From Thioalkalivibrio sp. XN279 (GTDB taxonomy: Bacteria > Pseudomonadota > Gammaproteobacteria > Steroidobacterales > XN24), in contig NZ_JAANBD010000028.1 of NCBI RefSeq assembly GCF_011089885.1, positions 1 to 64,000 on the forward strand: 64,000 bases of DNA. Direction: 5' to 3'. The notes below the pieces were generated by a model. The model ran no database searches. It saw nothing but the letters and a program-made list of their open reading frames with translations, and was not told the DNA's origin. Shown one piece after another: positions 44,322 through 59,267 of this stretch (position 1 is the stretch's first letter; every line of letters starts with the position of its first letter). Both the position numbers and the translations under genes were made by a program.

Positions 44322-44339
44322 TCGCGGCCCTGGCCCGCC

Positions 44340-48131
<3,792 letters not shown>

Positions 48132-48179
48132 TCAGGAGGAATGGCGCGCCACCGGCGCGTGAAACGACGGGAAGTCAGG

Positions 48180-49571
48180 TTAGCAGAAGGCCGCTCCGCC
48201 CACAATGAATTCCTCCGCGCCGGGCAGCTCGCACCTCTCCCAGCGCAGGCGCCAGGCCGGCTCCCCCGCAGGCGCCCACCACGCGGCGTCAACCCACTGC
48301 GCGCCTGCTGCCGCCAGCGCGCCGCCGATCTCCAGCAGCGGCATGCGCGTCCGGATCCACGGCGGCACCCCCGCGTCCTGCAGCAACTTTTTCAGCGCGC
48401 GCGATCCTGCGCGCCCCGGCAGCTCGAGCCGTTCCCCGCCGCGCCGCGCCACCACCCGCCACGGCCCGGCTGCCAGCGCCTTGCCTGCCAGCCCGCCGCG
48501 GTCGCTCGGGACCAGGGCGAGCGTGCCGAGACCCGGGCCCAACGCGAGCGGCTGGCGCGGATCGGGCCAGTCCAGCGCCCCCGCCGGTTCGGGCAAGGCA
48601 TGTGCCGGGGCGAGCCAGAGCAGGTCGCCGTGACGCAGGGCCACGACCTCGCCCCACTCCACCTGCGGCTGCGCGTCCGGGGCCGCCTCCAGCACTTGCG
48701 CCAGCAAGGTGGCCAGCCGGCGCTCGTCCGGCACCGCCAGCCCCAGCTGGCGTGCCTGCCAGCGCGCCAGGTTGCGCTGCCTTCCCGCGGACAGTCCCCG
48801 CAGGGCCGATAGGCGAATCGCATGTCCCGCCACGCAGTGCGCTGCATCCAGCGCCGCCAGCTCGTCCAGCAGGCCCGACGCTTCCGCGCAGTGGCGCGCG
48901 CTGCGCCCGGCCGCCGCCGCGGCACCAGGCCAGTGCGCGCGCAGCGCCGGCAGCACCTCGCTGCGCAGGTGATTGCGCGCGTAGCGCAGCTCCTCGTTGG
49001 CCGGATCGAGGAGCCAGCCGGAGAGACCCTCGCGCGCAGCCCAGTCGGCCAGCGCGGCACGCGTGAAGCCCAGCAACGGCCTGAGATGCAGCCCGGGGCC
49101 GAAGCTCGCTGCCGCCGGCATCGCCGCCAGCCCGGCCACGCCCGCGCCGCGCAACAGCTGGATCAGCACCGTCTCGAGCTGGTCGTCGGCATGGTGCGCC
49201 GTGAGCAGTGCCTCGCCGCGCTCCAGCGCCTCCGCCAGCGCCGCGTAGCGAACTTCCCGCGCTCGCGCTTCCGGACTTTCACCCGGGGCCGGGCGCGCAT
49301 CGACCCGCAGTACGGTCAACGGCACGCCCAGGCGCACGCACAACGCTTCGCAATGCCGCGCCCAGCCATCCGCATCCTGATGCAGGCCGTGATGCACGTG
49401 GATCGCCCGCAGCCCGTCGCCTGGCAGCCGGTCACGCAGCCGGCACAAGGCCTCGAGCAGCACCGTGGAGTCCAGCCCGCCGCTCAGCGCCACGCAGAGG
49501 CGCCGGGCGGCGGCCTGCGCGTCGATCGCAGCGAGCGTGTCCCGCAGCGCGGTCGGGCTGAAAGCGTTCAT
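48180..49571 (-). CDS. tilS: tRNA(Ile)-lysidine synthetase TilS
   Basis: ATP-dependent ligase that converts cytidine-34 of tRNA-Ile (CAU) to lysidine, 463 aa. The PP-loop motif is LCVALSGGLDSTVLLEAL (about 26-43). Then come IHVHHGLHQDADGWARHCE, LLTAHHADDQLETVLIQLLRGAG and DPANEELRYARNHLR, followed by the C-terminal tRNA-binding domains (SRALKKLLQDAGVPPWIRTRMPLL). ATG 49571 is the first that gives the family N-terminus. A longer open frame runs back into gap C and is Arg/Ala-rich noise. Confidence 0.95.
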   Translation of the reverse strand: MNAFSPTALRDTLAAIDAQAAARRLCVALSGGLDSTVLLEALCRLRDRLPGDGLRAIHVHHGLHQDADGWARHCEALCVRLGVPLTVLRVDARPAPGESPEARAREVRYAALAEALERGEALLTAHHADDQLETVLIQLLRGAGVAGLAAMPAAASFGPGLHLRPLLGFTRAALADWAAREGLSGWLLDPANEELRYARNHLRSEVLPALRAHWPGAAAAAGRSARHCAEASGLLDELAALDAAHCVAGHAIRLSALRGLSAGRQRNLARWQARQLGLAVPDERRLATLLAQVLEAAPDAQPQVEWGEVVALRHGDLLWLAPAHALPEPAGALDWPDPRQPLALGPGLGTLALVPSDRGGLAGKALAAGPWRVVARRGGERLELPGRAGSRALKKLLQDAGVPPWIRTRMPLLEIGGALAAAGAQWVDAAWWAPAGEPAWRLRWERCELPGAEEFIVGGAAFC

Positions 49572-49665
49572 GGCGGCTATTCTGCCCCGCGCGGCTGCCC
49601 GGTGCGACGGAGCTTCACCAGCGCGACCGCGGGCAGCACCGTGCAGGGCCCCTCCCGGGGCCGCT

Positions 49666-49713
49666 GTGAATACGTCCCTGTACGCTCGCTCGCGCACGTC
49701 CTGTGCGCGAGCG
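49666..49713 (+). repeat. Inverted repeat C1 with internal hairpin
   Basis: The element starts GTGAATACGTCCCTGTACGC and ends in a perfect hairpin, CGCTCGCGCAC / GTGCGCGAGCG with loop GTCCT. It matches the reverse complement of C2 at 46 of 48 positions. The 246 bp between the copies would form the loop of a large cruciform. Confidence 0.9.
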
Positions 49714-49959
49714 CCCCGCGACGGGCCATGCGCGTTCCCGCCCGCTGCGTGGTCAGAGGGGACGCCCCGTGCCCCGCGGAGCATCGAGGCAGGGCCCGGA
49801 ATGAACGTAATGCGCCGATCCGGACTGGCCCGCCCGGCGGCTCCCATGGTGAAGCCGCGACGGCGCGCCCGGATGCCGGCTACGGCAGCTTGGGTGGCGG
49901 GCACAGGCGCCTGGCGGGGGCATGGGGTGGGCGGGGGACGTCACCTGCGCGCCGGGAGG

Positions 49960-50007
49960 CGCTCGCGCACAGGACGTGCGCGAGCGAGCCTACATGGACG
50001 TATTCAC
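49960..50007 (-). repeat. Inverted repeat C2 with internal and outer hairpins, behind accA
   Basis: Read on the minus strand, in the accA sense, it starts GTGAATACGTCCATGTAGGC and ends in the same hairpin as C1. It is itself enclosed by outer arms GTCACCTGCGCGCCGGG (49940-49956) and CCCGGGGCGCAGGTGAC (50016-50032), complementary at 16 of 17 positions. It begins about 42 nt after the accA stop, counting the outer arm. Confidence 0.9.
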
Positions 50008-50074
50008 GGCGTCCGCCCGGGGCGCAGGTGACGGCCTCCGCCAGGAGCCCGGTGGCCGGCGCGCCAGGGACCAG

Positions 50075-51034
50075 TCAGCCCTCGCGGAAATCCCCATAAC
50101 CGACCAGCCGCTCATACCGCTGCGCCAGCAGCTGGTCGCGCGGCAAGTCATCCAGCTGGGCCAGGTGCTGCGCCAGCCGCTTGCGCAAGGTTGCCGCCAT
50201 GGCGTCGTAGTTGCGGTGCGCGCCGCCGAGCGGCTCGGGCACGACCTCGTCGATCAGGCCGAGCTCGTGCAGCTTCTGCGCGGTGATGCCCATGGCCTCG
50301 GCGGCGTCGGCCGATTTCTCCGCGCTCTTCCACAGGATGGAGGCGCAGCCCTCGGGAGAGATGACGGAGTAAATGCTGTACTGGAGCATCAGTACGCGGT
50401 CGGCGACGCCGATGGCAAGCGCGCCGCCGGAGCCGCCTTCGCCGATGACCACGGCGAGGATGGGCGTCTTCAGGTCGGACATCTCGAGCAGGTTGCGGGC
50501 GATGGCCTCGCTCTGCCCGCGCTCCTCGGCGCCGACACCGGGATAGGCGCCCGGGGTGTCGATGAAGGTGATCACCGGCAGGCCGAACTTCTCCGCCAGG
50601 TGCATCAGCCGCAACGCCTTGCGGTAGCCCTCCGGGCGGGGCATGCCGAAGTTGCGCTGTACCTTGGCCTTGGTGTCGCGGCCTTTCTGCTGGCCGATGA
50701 CCATCACCGGTCGGCCGTCGAAACGCGCCAGCCCGCCCACGATGGCGGCGTCGTCGGCGTAGGTGCGATCGCCGTGGAGCTCCTCGAAATCGGTGAACAG
50801 GCGCTCGATGTAGTCCAGCGTGTAGGGTCGCTGGGGATGGCGCGCGACCTGCGATACCTGCCACGCGCTGAGCGCGGAGAAAATGCTGCGCGTCAGGGCG
50901 TCGCTCTTCGCCTTGAGCTTCTTGATCTCCGAGGAGATGTTGACCTGGGAGTCGTCGCCGACAAAGCGCAGCTCGTCGATCTTCGCCTCGAGTTCGGCGA
51001 TGGGTTGTTCAAAATCAAGGAAATTCAGGTTCAT
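50075..51034 (-). CDS. accA: Acetyl-CoA carboxylase carboxyltransferase subunit alpha
   Basis: Alpha half of the carboxyltransferase that makes malonyl-CoA, 319 aa. It starts [22 protein letters not shown]. Also typical are [74 protein letters not shown] and [22 protein letters not shown]. It lies 58 bp downstream of dnaE. In the gap the minus strand reads GAGTATGTTAATTTC, a possible -10. accD is not in the window. Confidence 0.97.
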   Translation of the reverse strand: MNLNFLDFEQPIAELEAKIDELRFVGDDSQVNISSEIKKLKAKSDALTRSIFSALSAWQVSQVARHPQRPYTLDYIERLFTDFEELHGDRTYADDAAIVGGLARFDGRPVMVIGQQKGRDTKAKVQRNFGMPRPEGYRKALRLMHLAEKFGLPVITFIDTPGAYPGVGAEERGQSEAIARNLLEMSDLKTPILAVVIGEGGSGGALAIGVADRVLMLQYSIYSVISPEGCASILWKSAEKSADAAEAMGITAQKLHELGLIDEVVPEPLGGAHRNYDAMAATLRKRLAQHLAQLDDLPRDQLLAQRYERLVGYGDFREG

Positions 51035-51092
51035 GGGCGCTGTCGCAGGGCGTTCAGGATGCTGAAATTAACATACTCGCGGGCGGTGGCGT

Positions 51093-54000
51093 TCAGTGCG
51101 CCGGCTCGCCGTAAAGCATGCGCACGTTGTCCGGCCCGAGGAGAGCGCCGGCCCGGTGCAGCAGTTCCAGTCCGGGGCGCACGCGCCACTGCTCGCCCAG
51201 CTGCACGCGCGCCGTCGCCGTCTCACCACGATAAACCAGGGTCACCGGGCAGCCGCCGCCGCGGAAAGGCTCCAGCGCATGTTGCAGCTCGGCCACGAAT
51301 CCGGGCGCCGGCTTGTCACAGCGCAGCATGAGCCGCCGCCCGCGCTCGGCCATGGCGGTGTCGAGGTCCACCACGCGCTTGGCCGTGAGGCGCCAGTCGT
51401 CGATGAAATCGTCGAAGCGCAGGTTGCCTTCGGCGATGACGATGGCGTCCTTGGCGACCACGTGACGGCACTGCTGGTAGGTCTCCTCGAACATGGTGAC
51501 CTCCAGCCGGCCGCTGCGATCGTCCAGCACCAGCGTGATCCGGTTGCCGCGACGGCGCATGTCGACGATGAGCCCGGCGACGACGAGATCCCGGCGCCCG
51601 GCGGCGTAGCTGCGCTCGCCCTCGGCGGGACGGTCCGCCGCGAGCTCGCCGATGCGCGTCCCGGCCAGGGCCGCGAGGTCGTGTGCCACTTCGTCCACCG
51701 GATGCCCGGTGAGGAACAGCCCGAGGGTGTCGCGTTCGCCGGCCAGGCGCTCGGCCGAGCTCCAGTCGGGCAGCGCCTCGCCCTCGTCGGGGGGATCGCC
51801 GGCGCGACTGGGACCGGGCGCGGGCGCGATGCCGAACAGGTCTTCCTGCCCCGCAGCCGCTGCGCGCGCGCTCTGCTCGGCGTGGCCGATAGCCCCCGGC
51901 AGGCGGTGCATGAGAGTGGCGCGGTTCGGCCCGATGCTGTCCAGCGCGCCGGCGCGGATCAGCGCCTCGATGGTGCGGCGGTTGACGCGCTGCAGGTCGA
52001 TGCGGGAGCAGAAGCCGGTCAGCGAGCTGAAGCGGCCACCCTGCTCGCGCTCGTCGATGATGGCCTGGACCGCGGCGTGGCCCACGCCCTTGATGGCGCC
52101 CAGGCCGTAGCGCAGGCGGCCCGTGCCGGCGACGTTGAAGGTGTGCTCGGACTCGTTCACGTCCGGCGGCGCCACCTCCAGGCCCATCTGGTGGCACTCG
52201 TCGATGAGGGTGACGATCTTGTCGGTGTGGTCCATGTCGGTGGACAACACCGAGGCCATGAAGGCTTCCGGGTAATGCGCCTTCAGCCACGCGGTCTGGT
52301 AGGACAGCATGGCGTAAGCCGCGGAGTGGCTCTTGTTGAAGCCGTAGCCGGCGAACTTCTCCATCAGGTCGAAGATGTGCGTGGCCGTGCCGCGATCCAC
52401 CTCGCGCGCCACCGCGCCGTCGACGAAAATCGAGCGCTGCTTGGCCATCTCCTCGGCTTTCTTCTTGCCCATGGCACGGCGCAGCAGGTCGGCGGCGCCC
52501 AGGCTGTAACCGGCCAGCACCTGCGCGATCTGCATCACCTGCTCCTGGTACAGGATGACGCCGTAGGTCGGCTTGAGCACCGGCTCCAGCTCGGGATGGA
52601 AGTAATCGATGGGGCCGTCCTGGCGGCCGTGCTTGCGGTTGATGTAGTCGTCCACCATGCCGGACTGCAGCGGGCCGGGGCGGAACAACGCCACCAGGGC
52701 GACGATGTCGTCGAAGCTGTCCGGCTGCAAGCGCTTGATGAGGTCTTTCATGCCGCGCGATTCAAGCTGGAACACGGCGGTGGTGCGGCAGGCGCGCAGC
52801 AGCTGGAAAGTGGGCGTGTCGTCCAGCGGGATGCGCGCCATGTCCAGCGCCTCTTCGCCCGCCCGGGCACGCAGGTCGTTCACGCGATGCACCGCCCGGT
52901 CGATGATGGTCAGCGTGCGCAGGCCGAGGAAGTCGAACTTCACCAGGCCCGCCGCTTCGACGTCGTCCTTGTCGAACTGGGTGACCGGCGCCTCGCTGCC
53001 TTCTTCGCAGTACAGCGGGGTGAAGTCGGTCAGGACCGTCGGCGCGATCACCACGCCGCCGGCGTGGCGCCCGGCGTTGCGCGCCAGGCCCTCGAGCGAC
53101 TTCGCCAGGTCGATCAGTCCCCGGACCTCGTCCTCCTCCTCGTAGAGGCGCCTGAGCTCCGGCTCCTGGGCCAGCGCCTTGTCCAGCGTCATGCCGACCT
53201 CGAAGGGGATCAGCTTGGCGATGCGGTCGGTGAAACCGTAGGGATGGCCCAGCACGCGGCCCACGTCACGCACCACGGCCTTCGCCGCCATGCTGCCGTA
53301 GGTGATGATCTGGGCCACGCTGTCCCGGCCGTAGCGCTGCGCGACGTAATCGATCACGCGGTCGCGGCCGTTGATGCAGAAGTCGATGTCGAAGTCCGGC
53401 ATCGACACCCGCTCTGGATTGAGAAACCGCTCGAAGAGAAGGTCGTAACGCAATGGATCTAAATCAGTTATTCCAAGAACGAAGGCGACCAGCGAGCCCG
53501 CGCCCGAGCCGCGCCCCGGTCCCACGGGGATGTCGTTGTCCTTGGCCCAGCGGATGAAGTCCGCGACGATGAGGAAGTAACCGGGGAAGCCCATGTCGCA
53601 GATGACGTCGAGCTCCCGCTCGAGCCGGGCCCGGTAGGCCGCGGCGTCGTCGCCCGGGTTGTCGGCCAGCAAGGCGTCGAGGCGCTGCGCCATTGCGCTG
53701 GCCGAGAGCTTGCGCAGGTGACTGGCCGCATCCTCCCCCGCCGGCACCGGGAAATCGGGGAGGAAAGTCTCGCCCAGGCGCAGGTCCATGCTGCAGCGCC
53801 GGGCGATCTCGACACTGTTCTCCAGCGCCTCCGGCAAGTCGGCGAACAGCGCCGCCATGTCCGCGGCGCTCTTGAGGTACTGTTCCGCGCTGTAATCGCG
53901 CGGCCGGCGCGGGTCGCTGAGGGTATGTCCCTGGTGGATGCAGACGCGCGCCTCGTGGGCGTCGAAGTCGTCGGCGTGGAGGAAGCGCACATCGTTGGTG

Positions 54001-54593
54001 GCCACCACGGGCGTGCCGGTGGCCGCCGCCAGGCTCACTGCCTCCGCGACATGGTACTCGTCGCCCTCGCGCCCGGTGCGCTGCAGTTCGAGGTAGTAGC
54101 TGCCGGGGAAGCGCGCGCGCCAGAACTCCAGGCACTCCGCGGCGGTGTCCTTGCGTCCCGACATCAGGGCGCGGCCGACGTCGCCTTCGCGGGCGGCGGA
54201 GAGCGCCACGAGACCGGCGCAGGCCTCCGGATCCAGCCACTCGCGCTGCACCAGCACCTGGCCGAGGCGGCGGCCCTCGAGGTAGGCACGGCTGAGCAGG
54301 CGGCAGAGGTTTCTGTAACCGCGGTCGTCGCGGCACAACAATGCCAGCCGGGTCGGGTGGCGGGGGTCGCCCGGCTCGTCGATCCAGATGTCGGCGCCTA
54401 CCAGCGGCTTCACGCCTTGTTTCAGTGCGCCGCGATAGAACTTCACCATGCCGAACAGGTTCACCTGGTCGGTCACCGCCACTGCGGGCATGCCCAGTTC
54501 CGCCACGCGCTGCAGCAACTGCGGGATACGGATGACGCTGTCGGCCAGCGAGTACTCGGTGTGCAACCGCAGGTGGATGAAGCCCGCGCTCAT
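51093..54593 (-). CDS. dnaE: DNA polymerase III subunit alpha
   Basis: Replicative polymerase, 1166 aa, standard for DnaE1. An N-terminal PHP domain starts with [17 protein letters not shown]. The palm holds the catalytic aspartates in [21 protein letters not shown] (about 393-413), preceded by [19 protein letters not shown]. Then come fingers, the beta-binding region, a helix-hairpin-helix with [27 protein letters not shown], and a C-terminal OB-fold ([33 protein letters not shown]). It overlaps rnhB by 4 bp. Confidence 0.98.
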   Translation of the reverse strand: MSAGFIHLRLHTEYSLADSVIRIPQLLQRVAELGMPAVAVTDQVNLFGMVKFYRGALKQGVKPLVGADIWIDEPGDPRHPTRLALLCRDDRGYRNLCRLLSRAYLEGRRLGQVLVQREWLDPEACAGLVALSAAREGDVGRALMSGRKDTAAECLEFWRARFPGSYYLELQRTGREGDEYHVAEAVSLAAATGTPVVATNDVRFLHADDFDAHEARVCIHQGHTLSDPRRPRDYSAEQYLKSAADMAALFADLPEALENSVEIARRCSMDLRLGETFLPDFPVPAGEDAASHLRKLSASAMAQRLDALLADNPGDDAAAYRARLERELDVICDMGFPGYFLIVADFIRWAKDNDIPVGPGRGSGAGSLVAFVLGITDLDPLRYDLLFERFLNPERVSMPDFDIDFCINGRDRVIDYVAQRYGRDSVAQIITYGSMAAKAVVRDVGRVLGHPYGFTDRIAKLIPFEVGMTLDKALAQEPELRRLYEEEDEVRGLIDLAKSLEGLARNAGRHAGGVVIAPTVLTDFTPLYCEEGSEAPVTQFDKDDVEAAGLVKFDFLGLRTLTIIDRAVHRVNDLRARAGEEALDMARIPLDDTPTFQLLRACRTTAVFQLESRGMKDLIKRLQPDSFDDIVALVALFRPGPLQSGMVDDYINRKHGRQDGPIDYFHPELEPVLKPTYGVILYQEQVMQIAQVLAGYSLGAADLLRRAMGKKKAEEMAKQRSIFVDGAVAREVDRGTATHIFDLMEKFAGYGFNKSHSAAYAMLSYQTAWLKAHYPEAFMASVLSTDMDHTDKIVTLIDECHQMGLEVAPPDVNESEHTFNVAGTGRLRYGLGAIKGVGHAAVQAIIDEREQGGRFSSLTGFCSRIDLQRVNRRTIEALIRAGALDSIGPNRATLMHRLPGAIGHAEQSARAAAAGQEDLFGIAPAPGPSRAGDPPDEGEALPDWSSAERLAGERDTLGLFLTGHPVDEVAHDLAALAGTRIGELAADRPAEGERSYAAGRRDLVVAGLIVDMRRRGNRITLVLDDRSGRLEVTMFEETYQQCRHVVAKDAIVIAEGNLRFDDFIDDWRLTAKRVVDLDTAMAERGRRLMLRCDKPAPGFVAELQHALEPFRGGGCPVTLVYRGETATARVQLGEQWRVRPGLELLHRAGALLGPDNVRMLYGEPAH

Positions 54594-55195
54594 CGTCCCG
54601 CCCTCGCCAGCAGCTCCGCCACCGGCGCGAAGCTGCGCCGATGCGCAGCGCAGGGCCCGAGCCTGCGCAATGCGTCCCGGTGTGCCGCTGTGGGATAGCC
54701 CTTGTGCTGGGCGAAACCGTAGCCCGGGTAGCGAGGTTCGAGGCGCTCCATCCAGGCGTCGCGCCAGGTCTTGGCGAGGATGGACGCAGCGCTGATGGCC
54801 GGCACGCTCGCGTCACCGCCGATCACCGCCTCGACCCGCAGCGTGGCCGCAAAGCGCGGGCAGCGGTTGCCATCCACCATCACGTGCTGCGGCGCCGGCG
54901 CCAGCCGCTCCACGGCCCGGCGCATGGCCAGCAGGCTCGCGGCAAGGATGTTCAAGGCGTCGATCTCCGCGCTGTCGGCCCACGCGATGGCCCAGCCGGC
55001 CGCACGCGCCCGGATCAAGGCGGCGAGCTCGATGCGATCCGCGGCGGCGAGGCGCTTGGAATCGGCGAGCCCGTCGATCTCGCACTCCGGGTGCAGGATC
55101 ACCGCCGCCGCCACCACGGGCCCCGCCAGCGGTCCCCGGCCCGCCTCGTCGACGCCGGCCATGCGCCGCGCAACAGCCTGCAGCGGCACGCTCAC
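54590..55195 (-). CDS. rnhB: Ribonuclease HII
   Basis: Removes ribonucleotides from DNA, 201 aa. It starts at GTG 55195, which overlaps the lpxB stop as GTGA. The active-site carboxylates are in [24 protein letters not shown] (Asp-Glu pair), with [20 protein letters not shown] (third aspartate) and [12 protein letters not shown]. The much longer open frame upstream is the antisense-like third frame of lpxB and is not used. lpxB-rnhB-dnaE is a common order. Confidence 0.95.
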   Translation of the reverse strand: MSVPLQAVARRMAGVDEAGRGPLAGPVVAAAVILHPECEIDGLADSKRLAAADRIELAALIRARAAGWAIAWADSAEIDALNILAASLLAMRRAVERLAPAPQHVMVDGNRCPRFAATLRVEAVIGGDASVPAISAASILAKTWRDAWMERLEPRYPGYGFAQHKGYPTAAHRDALRRLGPCAAHRRSFAPVAELLARAGR

Positions 55196-56412
55196 GGGCT
55201 CGTCTCCGGCGCCGTGGGCGGCCACCGTCCTGCCATCGCCAGCACGGCCTCGGCCGCCTGGCGGTCCGCATCGCGGCGCAACAGCTGGTGCAGGTCGGTG
55301 AAGCGGGCCTCCAGCCGCGCCCGGCGCGGCGCGTCGTCCAGCAGCGCTTCGGCCTCGCCCGCGATCCGCTCCGGCGTAGCGGCGTCCTGGATCAGCTCCG
55401 GCACCAGCATCTCGCCGGCGAGGAGGTTCGGCAGCGCAAAGCGCTCCGTCTTCATCAGCCGCAGCCCGCGCACGATCCCGGCCGTCAGCGGTGCCACCCG
55501 GTAAGCGACCACCATCGGCCGCTTCAACAGGGCCGCCTCCAGGGTGGCCGTGCCGGAGGCCAGCAGCACGATATCGGCGGCCGCCATCACCGTGCGCGAG
55601 CGCCCTTCCACCAGGCGCACCTCCACGCCCGGGGCGTGCGCCGCAAGTTGCGCGCCGAAACGCGCGCGCAGTGACGGCGAGGCCATGGCCGCGATGAAGC
55701 GGATTCCGGGCCGGCGCGCTGCGAGCAATCCGGCGGCCGCAGCCAGCAGCCCGCCGACGCGTTCCACCTCGCCGTGGCGGCTGCCCGGCAGCAGCGCCAC
55801 CAGGGGCCCCTGCCCGGCCTGGTCGACACCCAGTTCGAGCCGCGCCGCCGCGTGGTTCGGCTGCAACGGGATGTCGTCCGCCATGGGGTGGCCGACGAAG
55901 CGGGCCGCCACCCCGTGGGCCGCGTACAGCTCCGGTTCGAAGGGCAGCAGGCACAGCACCTCGTCGACGGCGCGCGCGATGGCGTGCACGCGCCCGGGGC
56001 GCCAGGCCCAGATGGAGGGACTGACGTAGTGCATGGTGCGCACGCCGCGCGCACGCAGGCGCCGCTCCAGGCCGAGGTTGAAGTCGGGCGCGTCGATGCC
56101 CACCACGACGTGGGGGCGAAAGCGCTCGAAGGCGCCTAGGAGCCCGCGTCGCAACGCCAGCAGGCCAGGCAGGTGGCGCAGGACCTCGGCCAGGCCCATG
56201 ACGGAAAGCTGCTCCATCGGCGCCCAGCTCCGTACGCCCGCGGCCTGCATGGCCGGCCCCGCGATACCCTCCAGCCGGGCATCCGGATAGCGTCGGAGCA
56301 GCGCCCGCGCGAGGCCAGCGCCGAGCAGGTCGCCGGACGCCTCGCCCGCGACCAGGCCGATGCGCAGCCCGCCGGGCGGCCAGGAAGATGATTGAACGCC
56401 GTGGCCAGGCAT
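55192..56412 (-). CDS. lpxB: Lipid-A-disaccharide synthase
   Basis: GT19 glycosyltransferase that joins UDP-2,3-diacylglucosamine and lipid X, 406 aa. It shows [23 protein letters not shown] (about 16-38), [51 protein letters not shown] and [34 protein letters not shown] marks the donor site. ATG 56412 lies 11 bp after lpxA. No good ribosome-binding site is seen, so a start a few codons further in remains possible. Confidence 0.95.
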   Translation of the reverse strand: MPGHGVQSSSWPPGGLRIGLVAGEASGDLLGAGLARALLRRYPDARLEGIAGPAMQAAGVRSWAPMEQLSVMGLAEVLRHLPGLLALRRGLLGAFERFRPHVVVGIDAPDFNLGLERRLRARGVRTMHYVSPSIWAWRPGRVHAIARAVDEVLCLLPFEPELYAAHGVAARFVGHPMADDIPLQPNHAAARLELGVDQAGQGPLVALLPGSRHGEVERVGGLLAAAAGLLAARRPGIRFIAAMASPSLRARFGAQLAAHAPGVEVRLVEGRSRTVMAAADIVLLASGTATLEAALLKRPMVVAYRVAPLTAGIVRGLRLMKTERFALPNLLAGEMLVPELIQDAATPERIAGEAEALLDDAPRRARLEARFTDLHQLLRRDADRQAAEAVLAMAGRWPPTAPETSP

Positions 56413-56423
56413 TGCGCGCCCGG

Positions 56424-57194
56424 CTAGCGAACGATACTGCGGTTGGAATCGCGGATCGAGGCGACGAAGATCTCGAGCTCGGGCTGCTCCGCGGCGAGCC
56501 GTTCCAGCTCCGCCAGCGCCTCCGCCAGCTTCAGCCCGCTGCGATAGAGCACCTTGTAGGCGTGCCGGATGTTGGCGATCTGTTGCGCCGAAAATCCGCG
56601 TCGCTTGAGGCCCTCGCTGTTGATGCCGTGCGGCGCCGGCGGCGTGCCGGCCACCATCACGTAGGCGGGCACGTCCTGGCTCAACCCGGCGTACTTGCCG
56701 AGGAAGGCGTGCGCGCCGACGCGGCAGAACTGGTGCAGGCCGGAGAAGCCGCCGAAAATCACCCAGTCGTCGACGTGGCAATGGCCGGCGAGGGCCACGT
56801 TGTTGGCGAGAATGATGTTGTTGCCCAGTACGCAGTCGTGGGCGATGTGCACGTAAGCCATGATCCAGTTGTCGTTGCCGATCACGGTCTCGCCCTGGTC
56901 CTGCACCGTGCCGCGATTGATGGTCACGCACTCGCGGATGGTGTTGCGGTCGCCGATCACCAGGCGCGTCGGCTCCCCGGCGTACTTCTTGTCCTGCGGT
57001 TCGTCGCCGATGGAGGCGAACTGGAAAATACGGTTCTCGCGGCCGATGACGGTCGGCCCGCGGATGACGACATGCGGGCCGATGACGCTGCCGGCGCCGA
57101 TCTCGACGTCGGCGCCGATGACGGTGTAGGGACCGACCTCGACGTTCTCGTGAATGCGGGCGCTGGATGCGATGACGGCGGTGGGATGGATCAC
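56424..57194 (-). CDS. lpxA: UDP-N-acetylglucosamine acyltransferase
   Basis: First step of lipid A synthesis, 256 aa. Left-handed beta-helix hexapeptide repeats run through the first two thirds (IHPTAVI, IGADVEI, IGPHVVI). The catalytic histidine is H119 in [11 protein letters not shown]. The C-terminal helical part includes [15 protein letters not shown]. The gene overlaps fabZ by 4 bp and ends with TAG, unlike most genes here. Confidence 0.97.
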   Translation of the reverse strand: MIHPTAVIASSARIHENVEVGPYTVIGADVEIGAGSVIGPHVVIRGPTVIGRENRIFQFASIGDEPQDKKYAGEPTRLVIGDRNTIRECVTINRGTVQDQGETVIGNDNWIMAYVHIAHDCVLGNNIILANNVALAGHCHVDDWVIFGGFSGLHQFCRVGAHAFLGKYAGLSQDVPAYVMVAGTPPAPHGINSEGLKRRGFSAQQIANIRHAYKVLYRSGLKLAEALAELERLAAEQPELEIFVASIRDSNRSIVR

Positions 57195-57649
57195 TGCTGC
57201 CCGCCCTCCGGCGCGATCATGATCTCGGCCGAGGCCACGCGGCGGCCGTCCACGAAGGCCTCCGTGCTGAAGCGCCAGATGGTGCGGATGCGACGCCCGT
57301 AGGTGGCCTTGAGCACGAGCTGGTCGCCGGGACCGACCGGCGCGCGGAAGCGGGTCTTGTCGATGCCCACGAAGTAGAAGGCGAAACTCTCGTCAGGCTC
57401 GACGCCGGCGGTACGAAAGGCGAGCACGCCCGCCGCCTGGGCCATGGCCTCGACGATGAGCACGCCGGGCATCACCGGGCGGGAGGGGAAATGGCCCTGG
57501 AAGAACGGCTCGTTGATGGTGACGTTCTTGATCGCCGTCAGGTCCTTGCCCGGGGTGTGCTCGAGCACCCGGTCGATGAGCAGGAACGGGTAGCGATGCG
57601 GCAGGTAAATCATGATGCGCTGGAGATCCAGCGCGCTGTCTTCAGTCAT
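57191..57649 (-). CDS. fabZ: 3-hydroxyacyl-ACP dehydratase FabZ
   Basis: Hot-dog-fold dehydratase of fatty-acid elongation, 152 aa. It has [16 protein letters not shown], then the active-site histidine H53 in [21 protein letters not shown] with the glutamate E67 on the adjacent helix. FabZ and LpxA compete for 3-hydroxyacyl-ACP, so their overlap in one operon links lipid A and phospholipid supply. It overlaps lpxD by 8 bp. Confidence 0.97.
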   Translation of the reverse strand: MTEDSALDLQRIMIYLPHRYPFLLIDRVLEHTPGKDLTAIKNVTINEPFFQGHFPSRPVMPGVLIVEAMAQAAGVLAFRTAGVEPDESFAFYFVGIDKTRFRAPVGPGDQLVLKATYGRRIRTIWRFSTEAFVDGRRVASAEIMIAPEGGQQ

Positions 57650-58670
57650 CCTCGGCCTCTCCAGTGCCGCGCTCCAGGCGCGCCACGCGTTTTGCCAGCT
57701 TGTCCAGCTGGCGGAACCGTGCCGCGTTGCGGCGCCACTGCGCGGCTTCGTCCAACGGCAATGCCCCCGAGTATACGCCCGGCTCGCGGATCGAATGGCT
57801 CACCATGCTCAGGCCCGTGATCACCACGCCGTCGGCGATTTCGATGTGCCCCGCAATGCCCACGGCGCCGGCGATCATGCAGTTGCGACCGATGGTCGTG
57901 CTGCCCGAGATGCCGGCGCAGCCGGCCACCACGGTGTGCGCCCCGATGCGCACGTTGTGGGCCACCTGGATCTGGTTGTCGAGCTTGACGCCGTCCTCGA
58001 TCACGGTGTCCTCGATGGCGCCGCGATCGATGGTGGTGTTGGCGCCGATTTCCACGTCGTCGCCGATCACCACGCTGCCGACCTGGGGCACCTTGATCCA
58101 GCCGGCCGGCTCGCGTGCGATGCCGAAGCCGTCGGCACCGATCACCACGCCCGGGTGCACCAGCACGCGCGCGCCGAGACGCACGCCGTGGCACAGCGTG
58201 ACGCTGGCGACCAGGCGGCTGCCCGGGCCCACCTCGGCGCCCGCGCCCACCACGCAATTCGGGCCGATCCAGGCGCCCGCACCGACGCGCGCTCCGGCCT
58301 CGATCACGGCACCAGGCGCGACCCCGGCGTCGGCGGCCACCTCGGCGCCTGCAGCGACGTGGGCGGCCGGGCTGATCCCGGGGGTGAACTCCGGCGCCGG
58401 GTGCAGGTCCGCGGCAATACGCGCATAGGCGGCGTAAGGATTCTGCGCCACCAGCACCGGCACTGCGCACTCGTCCGCAAGGGCCGGCTCGAGGACGACC
58501 GCCCCTGCGCGCGTCGTGGCCAGGTACTTGCGATAGCGCGGGTTGGCGAGAAAGGACACCGCGTCGGGGCCGGCGCCGTGCAGCGTACCGACGCGCTCAA
58601 CCCGCGCGTCCGGGTCACCGCGCAACTCGAGGCCGTGGCGGACGGCGAGCTCGGCCAGGCTCCGGCTCAT
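57642..58670 (-). CDS. lpxD: UDP-3-O-(3-hydroxyacyl)glucosamine N-acyltransferase
   Basis: Third lipid A enzyme, 342 aa. The N-terminal uridine-binding domain (about 1-100) includes [24 protein letters not shown] long beta-helix of hexapeptide repeats follows, with the catalytic histidine region [19 protein letters not shown]. The C-terminal helix [14 protein letters not shown] closes the trimer. It lies 15 bp after skp. Confidence 0.96.
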   Translation of the reverse strand: MSRSLAELAVRHGLELRGDPDARVERVGTLHGAGPDAVSFLANPRYRKYLATTRAGAVVLEPALADECAVPVLVAQNPYAAYARIAADLHPAPEFTPGISPAAHVAAGAEVAADAGVAPGAVIEAGARVGAGAWIGPNCVVGAGAEVGPGSRLVASVTLCHGVRLGARVLVHPGVVIGADGFGIAREPAGWIKVPQVGSVVIGDDVEIGANTTIDRGAIEDTVIEDGVKLDNQIQVAHNVRIGAHTVVAGCAGISGSTTIGRNCMIAGAVGIAGHIEIADGVVITGLSMVSHSIREPGVYSGALPLDEAAQWRRNAARFRQLDKLAKRVARLERGTGEAEDD

Positions 58671-58685
58671 GCGCGTCGGTCGCGC

Positions 58686-59207
58686 TCAGCCGCCCTGGTG
58701 GCGTCGCTGCAGGACCTGCAGGACCTGCTGCGTGATGTCGAGCGAGTCGCTGGCGTGGATGAAGCCCTCGACCAGGACCAGGTCGAAACCCTGTGCCTGC
58801 CCGTAGGACTGGATCTCGGAAATGAACAGGCGCTGCAGCTCGCCAAGACGCTCGTTGCGGCGCAGGTTCACGTCCTCGACGAACTCGTTCTGGGCGCGCT
58901 GGAAGTCACGCTGCCCGTCGCGGAACTGCTGCTCCAGGCGACGGCGCTCCTCGTCCGACATGAAGTCGTCGGACTTCTGCAACCGCTCCTGGATCCCCAC
59001 CAGCTCCTCCTGCTTGGCGCGCAACTCGCGCTCGCGCGGCGCGAACTCCTCGGTGAGAGAGCGCTGCAGGGCCAGCGCCTGCGGCGCCTCTTCGAACAGC
59101 CGGTTGAGCTTGACCACGCCGATGCGTGCCTCCGCGGCCGCCGTGACCGGGACCGCGACCAGCGCCGCCAACAGCAGCGCAGCGAAAATACGAGTGAATG
59201 CGTTCAT
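58686..59207 (-). CDS. skp: Periplasmic chaperone Skp (OmpH)
   Basis: Trimeric jellyfish-like chaperone for outer-membrane proteins, 173 aa. The signal peptide is FAALLLAALVAVPVTAAAEA (cleavage about residue 26). The mature part begins RIGVVKLNRLFEEAPQALALQ and has long charged helices (about 60-130) for the tentacles. ILQ-rich segments end in FDLVLVEGFIHASDSLDITQQVLQ. It sits between bamA and lpxD, as in most gammaproteobacteria. AAGGA precedes the ATG by 10 nt. Confidence 0.94.
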   Translation of the reverse strand: MNAFTRIFAALLLAALVAVPVTAAAEARIGVVKLNRLFEEAPQALALQRSLTEEFAPRERELRAKQEELVGIQERLQKSDDFMSDEERRRLEQQFRDGQRDFQRAQNEFVEDVNLRRNERLGELQRLFISEIQSYGQAQGFDLVLVEGFIHASDSLDITQQVLQVLQRRHQGG

Positions 59208-59267
59208 GCTTGTGCGTTCCTTAATTGCAAATCTTGCGGGTCGTCTCGGACCCCTGCCGGCCCGGCT

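Larger units (their letters stand above)
49572..50074. other. Gap C: non-coding region between accA and tilS
   Basis: A 503-bp stretch without credible genes between two genes on the same strand. It carries a 48-bp inverted repeat pair (49666-49713 and 49960-50007), each copy containing an 11-bp hairpin. Any promoter for tilS must lie here, but none is convincing by eye. Confidence 0.85.

Noticed and set aside
48145-48159. Hairpin CGCGCC-ACC-GGCGCG between tilS and pyrG as a terminator
   Set aside because: Only a 6-bp stem with a 3-nt loop and no U-tract in the direction of transcription. The genes form one likely operon.
49572-49904. Long N-terminal extension of tilS into gap C
   Set aside because: The extension reads through repeat C1 and is Arg/Ala/Gly-rich. 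The family N-terminus starts at the ATG at 49571.
55196-55954. Long N-terminal extension of rnhB
   Set aside because: It is lpxB read in another frame. GTG 55195 gives the normal RNase HII length and a GTGA overlap.
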